Both the position numbers and the translations under genes were made by a program. The notes under the pieces were generated by a model. The model had not been told where the DNA came from. It worked only from the letters and a program-made list of their open reading frames with translations, and did no database searches. Shown piece by piece: positions 44,822 to 53,249 of a stretch of 64,000 nt of DNA (position 1 is the stretch's first letter; every line of letters starts with the position of its first letter). The stretch is from Phycisphaerales bacterium (lineage in GTDB: Bacteria > Planctomycetota > Phycisphaerae > UBA1845 > UTPLA1). The DNA lies in the NCBI GenBank assembly GCA_022360095.1, contig JAKSDK010000312.1, positions 62,001 to 126,000 of the forward strand, in the 5' to 3' direction.

Positions 44822-45385
44822 TTAGGAGTTTTCGGCCGAATCCATGGGGATCTGATAAGGCGCCGCGACGACTTTCTCGGCCAATCGGCGATAGGCGACG
44901 ACGAGATCATTGCAGATCAAATCGACGCGCTTGCGAAGTTCACGGCGATCCTGGATCAGACGCGAGGAGAGCCGCCTCAGCCTTTCGGACCTGTAGGCCT
45001 CATGCCGGTCGGTTCTTTGTTTCTGGACGACGCGGCGGAGAACCATGAGTAGATGTTCAAAATCGATGGGGGCCGGGATCACGTCGGCAGCGCCGAGTCT
45101 CATGGCATTCAGGATACGTTCGGCATCCATCTGATCGTCGAGAAGGATGATGGGCAGATTCGCCATTTCGCGGCATTGAAGCAAATCCAGGCCGCTGCCA
45201 TCGGCGAGGTGTCGGGCTGTAATCACGACGTCGAACCGATCCGCGTCAGCGAGAACTCGAGTATCTTCGAGCGTATCCACCAAGGTCGTGTCGGCGTTAA
45301 GATTCGTCACCAGATGCTGAACCAGCGTGGCGATGGCCTCGGTGTCTTTGGCGGCGATGATGATTCGCATGTCTTTCCCTGTCAT
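44822..45385 (-). CDS. Pseudo-receiver response regulator with ANTAR-like helical tail
   Basis: 187 residues with a CheY-like fold, but the key residues are lost: the phosphoacceptor position is Ala57 (TARHLADGSG), the conserved Lys is Ala105 (IPAPID) and the acidic pair reads AAKD. It should not be phosphorylated normally. The C-terminal 60 residues are a charged helix. It is the third gene of a minus-strand cassette, 112 bases after the HDOD kinase. A scaffolding or phosphorylation-independent role is likely but unproven; an ANTAR-like tail is only one reading. Confidence 0.8.
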   Translation of the reverse strand: MTGKDMRIIIAAKDTEAIATLVQHLVTNLNADTTLVDTLEDTRVLADADRFDVVITARHLADGSGLDLLQCREMANLPIILLDDQMDAERILNAMRLGAADVIPAPIDFEHLLMVLRRVVQKQRTDRHEAYRSERLRRLSSRLIQDRRELRKRVDLICNDLVVAYRRLAEKVVAAPYQIPMDSAENS

Positions 45386-45497
45386 AGTGGCTCCATTCCC
45401 GTTCGCGTTTTGTCTTCCCCTGGGCGTTGCCGGCTTTCTTCGATGTCCCGCGAGACGCTTCAGTTGACCGTGAACTCAAGGCTCCATTCCATGGGCC

Positions 45498-47765
45498 TCA
45501 TAACGAGCCGTGTGCGATCGGCAACTGCACTTCCACGTGCGTGCCCTGTCCCGGAGTACTATCGATCCGAATCGCCCCTCCGCCTTGTTGCAGCCATCGC
45601 TGCACGCGAGACAGTCCGAGGCCTCGACCGCGTCCTGCCGGTCGATTCGAAAAGAACGGGTCCATCGCGTGGCCCAGGGCCTTGGCCGTCATGCCACGGC
45701 CGTTGTCGGTTACGGTGATCACGACACATTCTTCGGCTAGATGCGGAACGGCCTTGACGGTCAACCGACGTGAAGCGGAGTCGGTTGCCTCGATCGCATT
45801 TTGGATAAGCTCTTTTAACAAACGGTTCAATAACCGTCGATCGAACCAGACCGGCGGTGTATCGGACATGCCTTCGACGTTGAGTGCGTCGACTTCCACT
45901 AATCCCGCCGATGACAGTTCCGTCCTGAGCGTTTTTATACATGAGCCCAAGTCGACGGCCTCCGGCTCTGGTGAAGGTGAGCGAGCGAAGGCCATAAGTT
46001 CCGTCACGATGTCGCTGCAAGCGTGTGTTTGCTTGAGGATCGTTTCGAGTGTTTCTCGGACATCCGCGTCCCGCACAGATTCCAGTAACATTTGCGCGCG
46101 TCCCGAAATGACTGCCAGGGGATTGTTCAGCTCATGGGCCGCTCCGGCGGCCATGGTGACCACACTTTCCAGGGTCTTCGCCTGAAGGAGTTCGTCCCGC
46201 GTGGTCACCAGGCGTCGGTTGACCGTCATCAATTCGTCGCCGAGTCGCAGGGCCGCAGCCTGGGCCTGGGCTTGGGAAATGGCCAAACCGATCGCGGTGC
46301 TCAAGCCTTCGATCTCTTCGGACTCCATCCTGAGGGAAGTCACTTTTGCAGTGGCCGCCGCAAACAAGGCGCCGCCGACCCATCGCTGCTCCCGAACAAT
46401 GGGAAGCAGCCACAATGGGCCCGGCCCCAGCGTGCCGCGATATCGATCAATCAACGGCAGATGCATCTGACCCGGTGGGGCGATCCATGTGCCGGCTTTC
46501 GCCAGTTCGACCGAAGTCAGTGTTTCGTCCGCTTCGCTTTGAGGATGGATCGGATCGGGATCGATGCTTTCTTTGACATTGCCGTCGCAAAGACCGACTT
46601 CCGCCCAACGCCTGTCCTCACTCGCCACGAAAACGAGCACGGACGGGATATCCAACGCACGTCGCAAGGCCATGGCCCCCGCGGCACAGGTCTTTCGTAT
46701 GGAGGCTCGCGGAGAAACTTCTTGATTCAGAATGCGCAACGCCGCGGAGTAGTCCGCCTTGCGTTCGAGGCGCCGGTTCTGTTCTGACAGCTCAGCGTTG
46801 GTCGACGTCAGTTCCTCGGTGGTTTGCATCAGTGCGCGGAAATAGACGGCTCGCGAGTTGATTTCCTCGGCTCCGATCCAGGCCGCGCGTTGCTCAATCT
46901 CGTCGACCAGGGATTCAATAATGCTCAGGCGGTCGTTCTCCGCCAAACCCAACTGCTCGGCCAGGCTTTGCGAGGAGGTGATCATTCGATGATTGCCCGA
47001 ATAGCCGATTCGTTGTTCGCGAGCAAGGATGTCGGCGAGCTGAACGATCTGGACGTGTCGCCCCGTTGCCACGGAAGGGGGCAGGGCAGTCGGCGGCTGG
47101 TGATGGAGCCGGATACACTCGGTCAATTGAGGCGGGAGATTCCAACGCTCCGCCAAACGATGTCCGACAACAGTATGATCCACCCCGATCAGCTCGTGTT
47201 CGACTTCGTAAATGTCGAGCCGATGCTGATTCGCTTTTCGGACGACGCGCTCAAAACTCTTGGGCATTGCCGTCTCAAGAGCGATTTTGCCGATGTCGTG
47301 AAGCAGGCCGCAGACAAAGGCCTCCTCAGGGGCGGTCGAGCCATTGAGTGCGACGGCGATTCTTCGCGCACCGCAGGCAACCGCAAGACAATGCTTCCAG
47401 AACTCCGCACGGTCGAAGCCTTCGACCTGAGCCGGTCTTTCGCCCGTGCCGAAGACCTCCATGACCTTCAAGGCGAGGGTAATCTGTCGAACTCGATTGA
47501 ATCCGAGCATGAGAACGGCGTTTTCAATGGTCACGACTTTGGAGCCAAGGCCGTGTTCCGCTCGATTGAGAATGGACAGGATGCGGGTCGTCAAGGCTGG
47601 ATCGGCGCTGATCAGTTCGACGATTTGCCTGGCATTGCTTTTTGAGTCTTCTGTCAGCGCCAGGATTCGTGTCGCGATCGCAGCCAGCGGCGGAATGGCC
47701 TCCAGTTGTGCGAGGACCAGTTCAACCTTATGGGCGTCTGCGTTTCCAGGAGCCTGCGACGTCAT
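45498..47765 (-). CDS. HDOD domain - GAF-like - sensor histidine kinase hybrid
   Basis: A 755-residue cytosolic signalling protein. Residues about 15-215 form an HDOD domain with LLHDIGK (His156, Asp157) retained. A coiled coil (about 310-340) and GAF-like region (about 355-500) follow. Next come a dimerisation H-box AAHELNNP with His544 and a HATPase_c domain with N-box LIQNAIEA, DNGRGM and GLGLS boxes. No transmembrane segment is present. The upstream gene encodes an HTH-receiver protein and the downstream gene a pseudo-receiver, so a three-gene pathway is likely. HDOD fused to a kinase is rarer than HDOD alone. Confidence 0.92.
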   Translation of the reverse strand: MTSQAPGNADAHKVELVLAQLEAIPPLAAIATRILALTEDSKSNARQIVELISADPALTTRILSILNRAEHGLGSKVVTIENAVLMLGFNRVRQITLALKVMEVFGTGERPAQVEGFDRAEFWKHCLAVACGARRIAVALNGSTAPEEAFVCGLLHDIGKIALETAMPKSFERVVRKANQHRLDIYEVEHELIGVDHTVVGHRLAERWNLPPQLTECIRLHHQPPTALPPSVATGRHVQIVQLADILAREQRIGYSGNHRMITSSQSLAEQLGLAENDRLSIIESLVDEIEQRAAWIGAEEINSRAVYFRALMQTTEELTSTNAELSEQNRRLERKADYSAALRILNQEVSPRASIRKTCAAGAMALRRALDIPSVLVFVASEDRRWAEVGLCDGNVKESIDPDPIHPQSEADETLTSVELAKAGTWIAPPGQMHLPLIDRYRGTLGPGPLWLLPIVREQRWVGGALFAAATAKVTSLRMESEEIEGLSTAIGLAISQAQAQAAALRLGDELMTVNRRLVTTRDELLQAKTLESVVTMAAGAAHELNNPLAVISGRAQMLLESVRDADVRETLETILKQTHACSDIVTELMAFARSPSPEPEAVDLGSCIKTLRTELSSAGLVEVDALNVEGMSDTPPVWFDRRLLNRLLKELIQNAIEATDSASRRLTVKAVPHLAEECVVITVTDNGRGMTAKALGHAMDPFFSNRPAGRGRGLGLSRVQRWLQQGGGAIRIDSTPGQGTHVEVQLPIAHGSL

Positions 47766-47814
47766 GACGGCCCCGCTCCCCCTTGATGTGAATGGTGCCT
47801 TGCGGCGGCGAAAC

Positions 47815-48474
47815 TTACTTACTGAGCAACTCGGTCATGCTGGAAATCAGTTGGTTCATATCGAACGGTTTTTTGATGAAAGCGTCGGCTCCGGCTTCGC
47901 GCAGTCGCTTGACTTCGGTCGGGTCGACGGCACCGGAAACAATGATGATCTTGGTGTCTGCGAGGTCTTTGTCGCCGCGGATTCGTTGGCAGACGACGTT
48001 GCCGTTGATGTCGGGCAGCATGTAATCCAGGAGAACGATGTCCGGCCTGAACTCCTTGCTCAAGGCACCGGCGTCGAATCCGTTCGAAGCGGATTTGACT
48101 TCGAATCGGCCGTCACGGGACAAAATAGACTCCAGCATGGCCAGAATATCCGCGTCGTCATCGACAACCAGGACGCGTTTTCTCCCGCTGTCCAGGTTTT
48201 CCAAAGGGATTTTGTGGGCCTTCATGAAGTCCACGAGCGACTCGCGGGGAATTCGTCGAAACTTGGACCCCGGGACCCGGAAGCCTTTGAGCTTGCCACT
48301 GTCGAAGCAGCGAATGACCGTTTGCTGACTGATGCGGCAGACCTCCGCGACCTCGCCTGTCGTAAACACCATCTTCATTTGCCAGTCCGATCGATTCGCG
48401 GCCTCCAATGCCTCGGACACGGCGGCCTCGTCTGGTTGATTCTCTCGTCCGCACATTTTATCTATATCCCCCAT
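47815..48474 (-). CDS. Response regulator with N-terminal excisionase-type HTH
   Basis: An MerR/excisionase-type helix-turn-helix (FTTGEVAEVCRISQQTVIRCFDSGKLKGFRVPGSKFRRI, roughly residues 35-75) precedes a receiver domain. The receiver is intact: VVDDDAD, Asp in IVLLDYMLPD, and Lys in FIKKPFD. The order (HTH first, receiver second) reverses the normal arrangement. ATG 48474 is used; GTG 48507 and internal ATGs are alternatives, none with a good ribosome site. It lies 49 bases upstream of the HDOD kinase on the same strand and probably receives phosphate from it. Confidence 0.88.
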   Translation of the reverse strand: MGDIDKMCGRENQPDEAAVSEALEAANRSDWQMKMVFTTGEVAEVCRISQQTVIRCFDSGKLKGFRVPGSKFRRIPRESLVDFMKAHKIPLENLDSGRKRVLVVDDDADILAMLESILSRDGRFEVKSASNGFDAGALSKEFRPDIVLLDYMLPDINGNVVCQRIRGDKDLADTKIIIVSGAVDPTEVKRLREAGADAFIKKPFDMNQLISSMTELLSK

Positions 48475-48700
48475 TTTAACAACACTTGAATAATCGTTTG
48501 GGGGCACTGATGACTTAACACCGAGCCACCGAAACCTAAAGAGGAGCTTGTGTGTCGGGCTTTTGTTTCGGACTCGCCGGGGGGCACCGGTGTGGCCAGA
48601 CGGGCTTGTTGTTCGTTGGACGAATCTGTAAGCTTATTCTAAGCATATTTCTCTATTCACGTGCTTGCCATCCGAGGATAAAACAAAATACGGGAGTGGG

Positions 48701-50500
48701 ATGGACATGGGATCGAAGTCACCTCTTTTCTTATCGCTCACAATTCTGCTATTCGGCGGGTCCGTGGCGAAAGCCGGGCCCGCATACACCGACGTCACCG
48801 CGACGGCAGGGATCAACTTCACCGTCAATTACGGGGGCACATTTTCCGGCCTTTCCAGTGTTCAGGCCATGATGCAACGGAACATGGGCAACGGGGCGGC
48901 GGTCGGCGACTACGACGGAGACGGAGACCTCGATATCTACCTTCTCGGGCAACTGGGAATGAGCAACCGGCTTTACCGGAACAATCTCAACATGGGTATG
49001 AAAACATTCACGGACGTGACGGCCATCGCCGGTGTGGACGATCTGGGCATGTCGCGCGTGGCTCATTTTGTGGATCTCGACAACGACGGTTATCTCGACT
49101 TGGTGTTGGTGAACGATGACGATGGCACGGGCCACCCGTCGAGTAAGATTTTTCGCAATGACGGCCACGGCACCTTCACGGATGTTTCTGCAACGGCGAA
49201 CTTTCAGTCGATCGGCTATCTTCGATGCGGCGCGGCCTTGGCTGATTACGATCAGGACGGGCTTCTGGACATTTACGTGACCAACTGGGGACTTGAACTC
49301 GGCACGGGTCCTGCTGTTTTTCCGGGTTCCAATCGCCTTTATCGAAACCTCGGCAACTTCACCTTCAGCGATGTGACGACGACGTCGGCCAATCTTGGCA
49401 CGTTGGCTCGTGACAGCTTCTCGGCCATTTTCTTTGATTTCAACGACGACTTTTTCCCGGACATTTATGTCGCCGTCGACCATACGACCGACGAGTTCTA
49501 TTGGAACAACAATGGCGTTTTCAGTCTCGCGACCGGCGCCGTTGGCGCGACCCACGTCGGCAACGACATGGGGGCTGCCTGTGCCGATTTCGATGATGAC
49601 GGCGATCTCGATATTTACACCACCAACATCACGGACCCCGAGGGCCCCTTCGGGACCACGCAGTTCAACTGTCTCTATCTCAATCAGTTCGACACGGTGG
49701 CCGCCACCCAGTTTACCGACGAGGCCATCGCACGTGGTGTTGAAGACACGTATTGGGGTTGGGGCGTCGAATTCACGGATGTCGAAAATGACGGAGACCT
49801 CGACATCGTGGCCGTCAACGGCTTCGACGAGTTTGTCGCGTTTGCCGACAGCACGTCGTCTCCGATCTACCAGACCCCGACGGTGTTGTTGGTCAACGAC
49901 GCGACGGGCCACTTTACACGAGTCCTGGCGCCCGGGCTTGAGGCCACCGACGATTCGCGGGCACTGATCGCGTTCGATTATGACCGTGACGGCGACGAGG
50001 ACCTTTTGATTACCAACATCGAGCAACCTGTTCGGCTGCTCGAAAACGTGAGCACGCCCGGCGGGCACTGGCTTGACGTTCAGTTGGTTCAGGGAGCAGG
50101 CGCGAATCGCAATGCGATCGGCGCATCCGTTTATGCAACGATCGGAAGCACGACCAAGCGGCGGGACATCATTTCCGGCGACAGCTACTTGGCCGGGACT
50201 CCGCTGGAGGCTCATTTCGGCCTGGGCGCGGACGACGCCGTCGAGCAACTTCGCGTCCGCTGGACGGACGGAAGTGAAGCGATTTTCGAGGACGTTGCGG
50301 TGGATCGAATGGTGACGATCAGCAATGTACCGGGTGACTGCGACGCGAATACGCTCGTTGAGGCCGGCGACCTTGAAGGCTTCGTTGCCGTCTTGCTGGA
50401 CTTGGCCGATGCTCCTCTTTGCATTGCGGATCTCAACGGCGACGGCAAAACCGACGCCGCGGACATCCAACCGTTTGTCGATGAATTGTTCGGCTCCTAG
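48701..50500 (+). CDS. Secreted FG-GAP/ASPIC (CRTAC1-like) protein with dockerin-like end
   Basis: A signal peptide is followed by about eight VCBS/FG-GAP propeller repeats with calcium loops (YDGDGDLDIYL, LDNDGYLDLV, YDQDGLLDIYV and others) and an ASPIC/UnbV domain near residues 450-540. The last about 55 residues have dockerin-like DxNxDGxxDxxD loops (GDCDAN, ADLNGDGKTDAADI). ATG 48701 or 48707 follows GGGAG. A surface-exposed or secreted adhesive or carbohydrate-interacting role is plausible; this is inferred from the domain type. Confidence 0.88.
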   Translation: MDMGSKSPLFLSLTILLFGGSVAKAGPAYTDVTATAGINFTVNYGGTFSGLSSVQAMMQRNMGNGAAVGDYDGDGDLDIYLLGQLGMSNRLYRNNLNMGMKTFTDVTAIAGVDDLGMSRVAHFVDLDNDGYLDLVLVNDDDGTGHPSSKIFRNDGHGTFTDVSATANFQSIGYLRCGAALADYDQDGLLDIYVTNWGLELGTGPAVFPGSNRLYRNLGNFTFSDVTTTSANLGTLARDSFSAIFFDFNDDFFPDIYVAVDHTTDEFYWNNNGVFSLATGAVGATHVGNDMGAACADFDDDGDLDIYTTNITDPEGPFGTTQFNCLYLNQFDTVAATQFTDEAIARGVEDTYWGWGVEFTDVENDGDLDIVAVNGFDEFVAFADSTSSPIYQTPTVLLVNDATGHFTRVLAPGLEATDDSRALIAFDYDRDGDEDLLITNIEQPVRLLENVSTPGGHWLDVQLVQGAGANRNAIGASVYATIGSTTKRRDIISGDSYLAGTPLEAHFGLGADDAVEQLRVRWTDGSEAIFEDVAVDRMVTISNVPGDCDANTLVEAGDLEGFVAVLLDLADAPLCIADLNGDGKTDAADIQPFVDELFGS

Positions 50501-50530
50501 TCTTTGGAATCGTCGTCGATTGTTTCCTCC

Positions 50531-50995
50531 ATGTCAGACCGCTTTCGATATCGGGTGCAGATCGCCAGATCCCCGACGGATGTCTACGCGGCGCTGACCA
50601 CCGATGAAGGCATCCAAGGATGGTGGACACCTGATTGCGAAGTTGCCTCGGAAATCGGTGGTCGTTCTCACTTCCGATTCGGCGAGATGTATCACACGTA
50701 TGAAATCCTGACGCTGTTGCCCGGTCGGGAAGTTCAATGGCAATGCGTCGACCATTACCATAACCTGCCGGAGTTGACCAAGTTCGACGAGTGGGTGGGG
50801 ACTCGGTTGATTTTCCGGCTGTCGTCTTCCGAAGACGGCGGCACGGTGCTTGATTTTGAGCACATCGGTTTGACGCCGGACCTGGAATGTTTCAATCATT
50901 GCTCAGAGCGGTGGCCGTTTTTTCTCGGTGTGAGCATGAAGCAGTTCCTGGAGACCGGCACAGGCAGGCCCTACATTGATCGTGAGCCTGAATGA
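50531..50995 (+). CDS. SRPBCC (AHSA1-like) superfamily protein
   Basis: 154 residues with the START/AHSA1 fold. Typical strands appear in VYAALTTDEGIQGWWTPDCE, GRSHFRFG and GGTVLDFEHIGL. Ligand and role are unknown; it is commonly annotated as a polyketide cyclase or ATPase activator, neither of which is supported here. ATG 50531 is chosen over TTG 50504, giving the usual domain start; it lies 30 bases after the dockerin-tailed gene. A strong bidirectional terminator follows. Confidence 0.85.
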   Translation: MSDRFRYRVQIARSPTDVYAALTTDEGIQGWWTPDCEVASEIGGRSHFRFGEMYHTYEILTLLPGREVQWQCVDHYHNLPELTKFDEWVGTRLIFRLSSSEDGGTVLDFEHIGLTPDLECFNHCSERWPFFLGVSMKQFLETGTGRPYIDREPE

Positions 50996-51028
50996 GCTTG
51001 GGGCTTGCGAATGGTTCGTTGATTCCCG

Positions 51029-51061
51029 AAAGCCCCAGGCAAGCTTGCCTGGGGCTTTTTT
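51029..51061. terminator. Bidirectional Rho-independent terminator
   Basis: AAAGCCCCAGGCAAG pairs perfectly with CTTGCCTGGGGCTTT and is followed by T residues on the + strand and A residues in front of it. It lies between the convergent SRPBCC and propeller-type genes and can serve both. Confidence 0.88.
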
Positions 51062-51082
51062 GGGGGGGCGTCTACGATGTCG

Positions 51083-52099
51083 TCAGGGCACAAGCGTTGT
51101 GATAAACGCTTGGATGTCATCGCCGTCGGTCTTGTTGTCGAGATTAATGTCTGAGCGGAAGACCCGAAGGCAATCGGTCTCGGCGCCCAGCAGCACGTTG
51201 ACGAAAACGGGAAGGTCGGAGATGTCTCGTGTGCCGTCGCCGTTGATGTCACCGGACAGTTGATCGTCAACGGTGATGCTCGATGCATCCCACGTGTCGT
51301 CGGCCTGGATGACGCCGACCAGCGTCGCTTGACGTGTGGCGGGATCGAGGGTGTAAAAACGGGTCGAGACGTCGAAGAAATCGCCGCCGATCTGCTCGAC
51401 GCCGTTGAATGCGACATACAGCGTACCGTCGAGAGACCAATCGAGTCCCGCCTCGAAGGCCTGCGTAAAACCGATCCCCGTGACGAATCCCAATGTGTTT
51501 ACGGTATCGGTGTCGAGATCAATGGTGATCAGCTGGGCCCCGGTGCCCGTGTTGTTGATGGCCCAAATTTCTCCGGGAACGGCCGGGGCCTGCACGCAGG
51601 GGGGGGCCGTGGCCATTGCACTGATGCTCGGACCAAAGATCGTATGGACTTCCAGGATGGCGCCGGTTTCCGCATCGGCTTCGATGATGCGCGCCGCGCC
51701 CGCCGCATTTCCGGCGGCGTAGGCGATGGAGCCGTCGTTCGAGAACGTCAGTGCGGCGACGGCCATGTCACAGAAGCCGAGGCTGTCGATCAGCGTGTTT
51801 CCCCCTGTCAATCCCAGTCTTCGCAGGCTGTTGGTCGTGACTTCAAAGGCGTGGAGTCGGTCGTTCTCGCCGGTGCGGAAGTCGATACCACCCATGTTGA
51901 AGAGATCGACGGTATTGCCGACGATCGTCACGGACGAAGGGTCATTCGCGGGAAATCTGCCGATGTCGCCTTGCGAAGGCCCCGGCGGGCCGAAGAAGCC
52001 TGTGTCTTCGATGACGTAGATGTCGACGCCTTTCGCCATGCCGACGAAGATTCCGGCAAGGGCGACCGCCGCTGCTGTCATGGATCGATGTCGAATCAC
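51083..52099 (-). CDS. Secreted propeller-like protein with dockerin-like C-terminus
   Basis: 338 residues. The signal peptide (MTAAAVALAGIFVGMAKG) follows a short basic leader; the body has repeated short beta-strands with GxLYVA, ALTFSNDG and TLYVAFNG motifs. The end holds two dockerin-type calcium loops (GDINGDGTRDISD and SDINLDNKTDGDD). GTG 52099 overlaps the previous gene's stop as GTGA, and GGAGG lies six bases upstream, so translation is coupled. Function unknown; secretion and calcium binding are likely. Confidence 0.8.
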   Translation of the reverse strand: MIRHRSMTAAAVALAGIFVGMAKGVDIYVIEDTGFFGPPGPSQGDIGRFPANDPSSVTIVGNTVDLFNMGGIDFRTGENDRLHAFEVTTNSLRRLGLTGGNTLIDSLGFCDMAVAALTFSNDGSIAYAAGNAAGAARIIEADAETGAILEVHTIFGPSISAMATAPPCVQAPAVPGEIWAINNTGTGAQLITIDLDTDTVNTLGFVTGIGFTQAFEAGLDWSLDGTLYVAFNGVEQIGGDFFDVSTRFYTLDPATRQATLVGVIQADDTWDASSITVDDQLSGDINGDGTRDISDLPVFVNVLLGAETDCLRVFRSDINLDNKTDGDDIQAFITTLVP

Positions 52100-53205
52100 C
52101 GGAGGCCTCCTTTCGTCCGTTTCTTGGTCATCTCGTTTGAAGCCGACGACACCGTTTGTCCTTTTTCGTGCCGGATGCGTTCTTTCGTGGAGAGCGTTTT
52201 GACGATGGCATCCGCTTTCATGTTGTGTTTCAAGAACACTTCGGTCCGTTTCTTGGCTCGTTCGGCAACGGCGGACTTGGTGAGATTCGGCGGAAGCGTG
52301 ATGCGCTCGATGTATCGAAATCCGCTGGCGGACGCCTCCGTGTTGATCACGATATTGAAACGGTTGGCCTCGAAGACGCCCGTGCTCGTGGTGAGCAACA
52401 GGTTGCCGTTATCGAGTTCGTGAACGCCGCGATAGAGACTGAGCGTGCCGGGGTCGAACTGTCCGATGAGTGTGCCGGTGCTCGTGTACTCGCGAACCAC
52501 GCCGAGCGAGAAAAGGGCGACGAGGATATTGCCTGACGGCGTTTCGGCCATTTGTTGCGGAAAGACCCCCAGCGTTTGATCGGAAGCGAATCGCAAGAAA
52601 ATCCCGGTGAACTTTCCGCTGAGATCGTATTGGGAGACGAAGTTTCGGCCGTCGGACGCGACCAGAATTTTGTCGCTGAGGACCAGGACGTCGAAGGGGC
52701 CGTCGATTCCGCCGTAACGTTCGAACAGGAAGGAATCCACAAGCGTTCCGGCGCTGTCGAACCGCACGATGGAGTTTGCCGTTCCGTTAAAGCTGGGCCC
52801 GCTGTTGCAAACGAGCAGATCTCCGTTCGGCCGGAGCGAGATGCCTCGAATGTTGTCGAGCACGGCCGTGTCGCGCACACCACCGTTGGAAAAGATCCCG
52901 AGATAGTTGCCGTCGAAATCGAATTCCACGACGACGTCTCGAAATTGATCGGCGACGAGGACCGTTCCATTTCCGGAATCGATGGCGTTCATCGGACGAT
53001 CGAAGACATCGAAGCCGCTGACCACACCGGGGTCGGGAATGAAATCCGGGTCCAACAAGGTGCCGTCCGCCGGGTCGAACGCCATGATCCGGTCGGTGTC
53101 CGACTCCGGGATCAGCAAGACGTCATCCGCGAAAGCCGGAGACGTCGCAAGAAGCGGAACACATATCAGTCCCGTCCATAGACGGTTGATTCTTCTCATT
53201 ATCAC
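52096..53205 (-). CDS. Secreted beta-propeller (NHL/SMP-30-like) protein
   Basis: 369 residues. A signal peptide cleaved after FA (residue 27) precedes about six blades with DIRGISLRPNGDLLVCN, PFDVLVLSDKILVASDG and GVHELDNGNLLLTT. The last about 80 residues are a highly basic coiled region, unusual for a secreted propeller. The start is GTG 53205 or ATG 53199, both near GGAGG. It is coupled to the following gene by a four-base overlap. No enzymatic residues are recognised. Confidence 0.8.
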   Translation of the reverse strand: MIMRRINRLWTGLICVPLLATSPAFADDVLLIPESDTDRIMAFDPADGTLLDPDFIPDPGVVSGFDVFDRPMNAIDSGNGTVLVADQFRDVVVEFDFDGNYLGIFSNGGVRDTAVLDNIRGISLRPNGDLLVCNSGPSFNGTANSIVRFDSAGTLVDSFLFERYGGIDGPFDVLVLSDKILVASDGRNFVSQYDLSGKFTGIFLRFASDQTLGVFPQQMAETPSGNILVALFSLGVVREYTSTGTLIGQFDPGTLSLYRGVHELDNGNLLLTTSTGVFEANRFNIVINTEASASGFRYIERITLPPNLTKSAVAERAKKRTEVFLKHNMKADAIVKTLSTKERIRHEKGQTVSSASNEMTKKRTKGGLR

Positions 53206-53249
53206 AGGTCCTCCATGCTTGAACGAAAAATGTTAACTAGAGTCGGCGA

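Noticed and set aside
48749..50470. 573-codon minus-strand frame opposite the FG-GAP gene
   Set aside because: Antisense of calcium-loop codons giving Val/Ile/Glu-rich sequence; the sense protein has clear domains.
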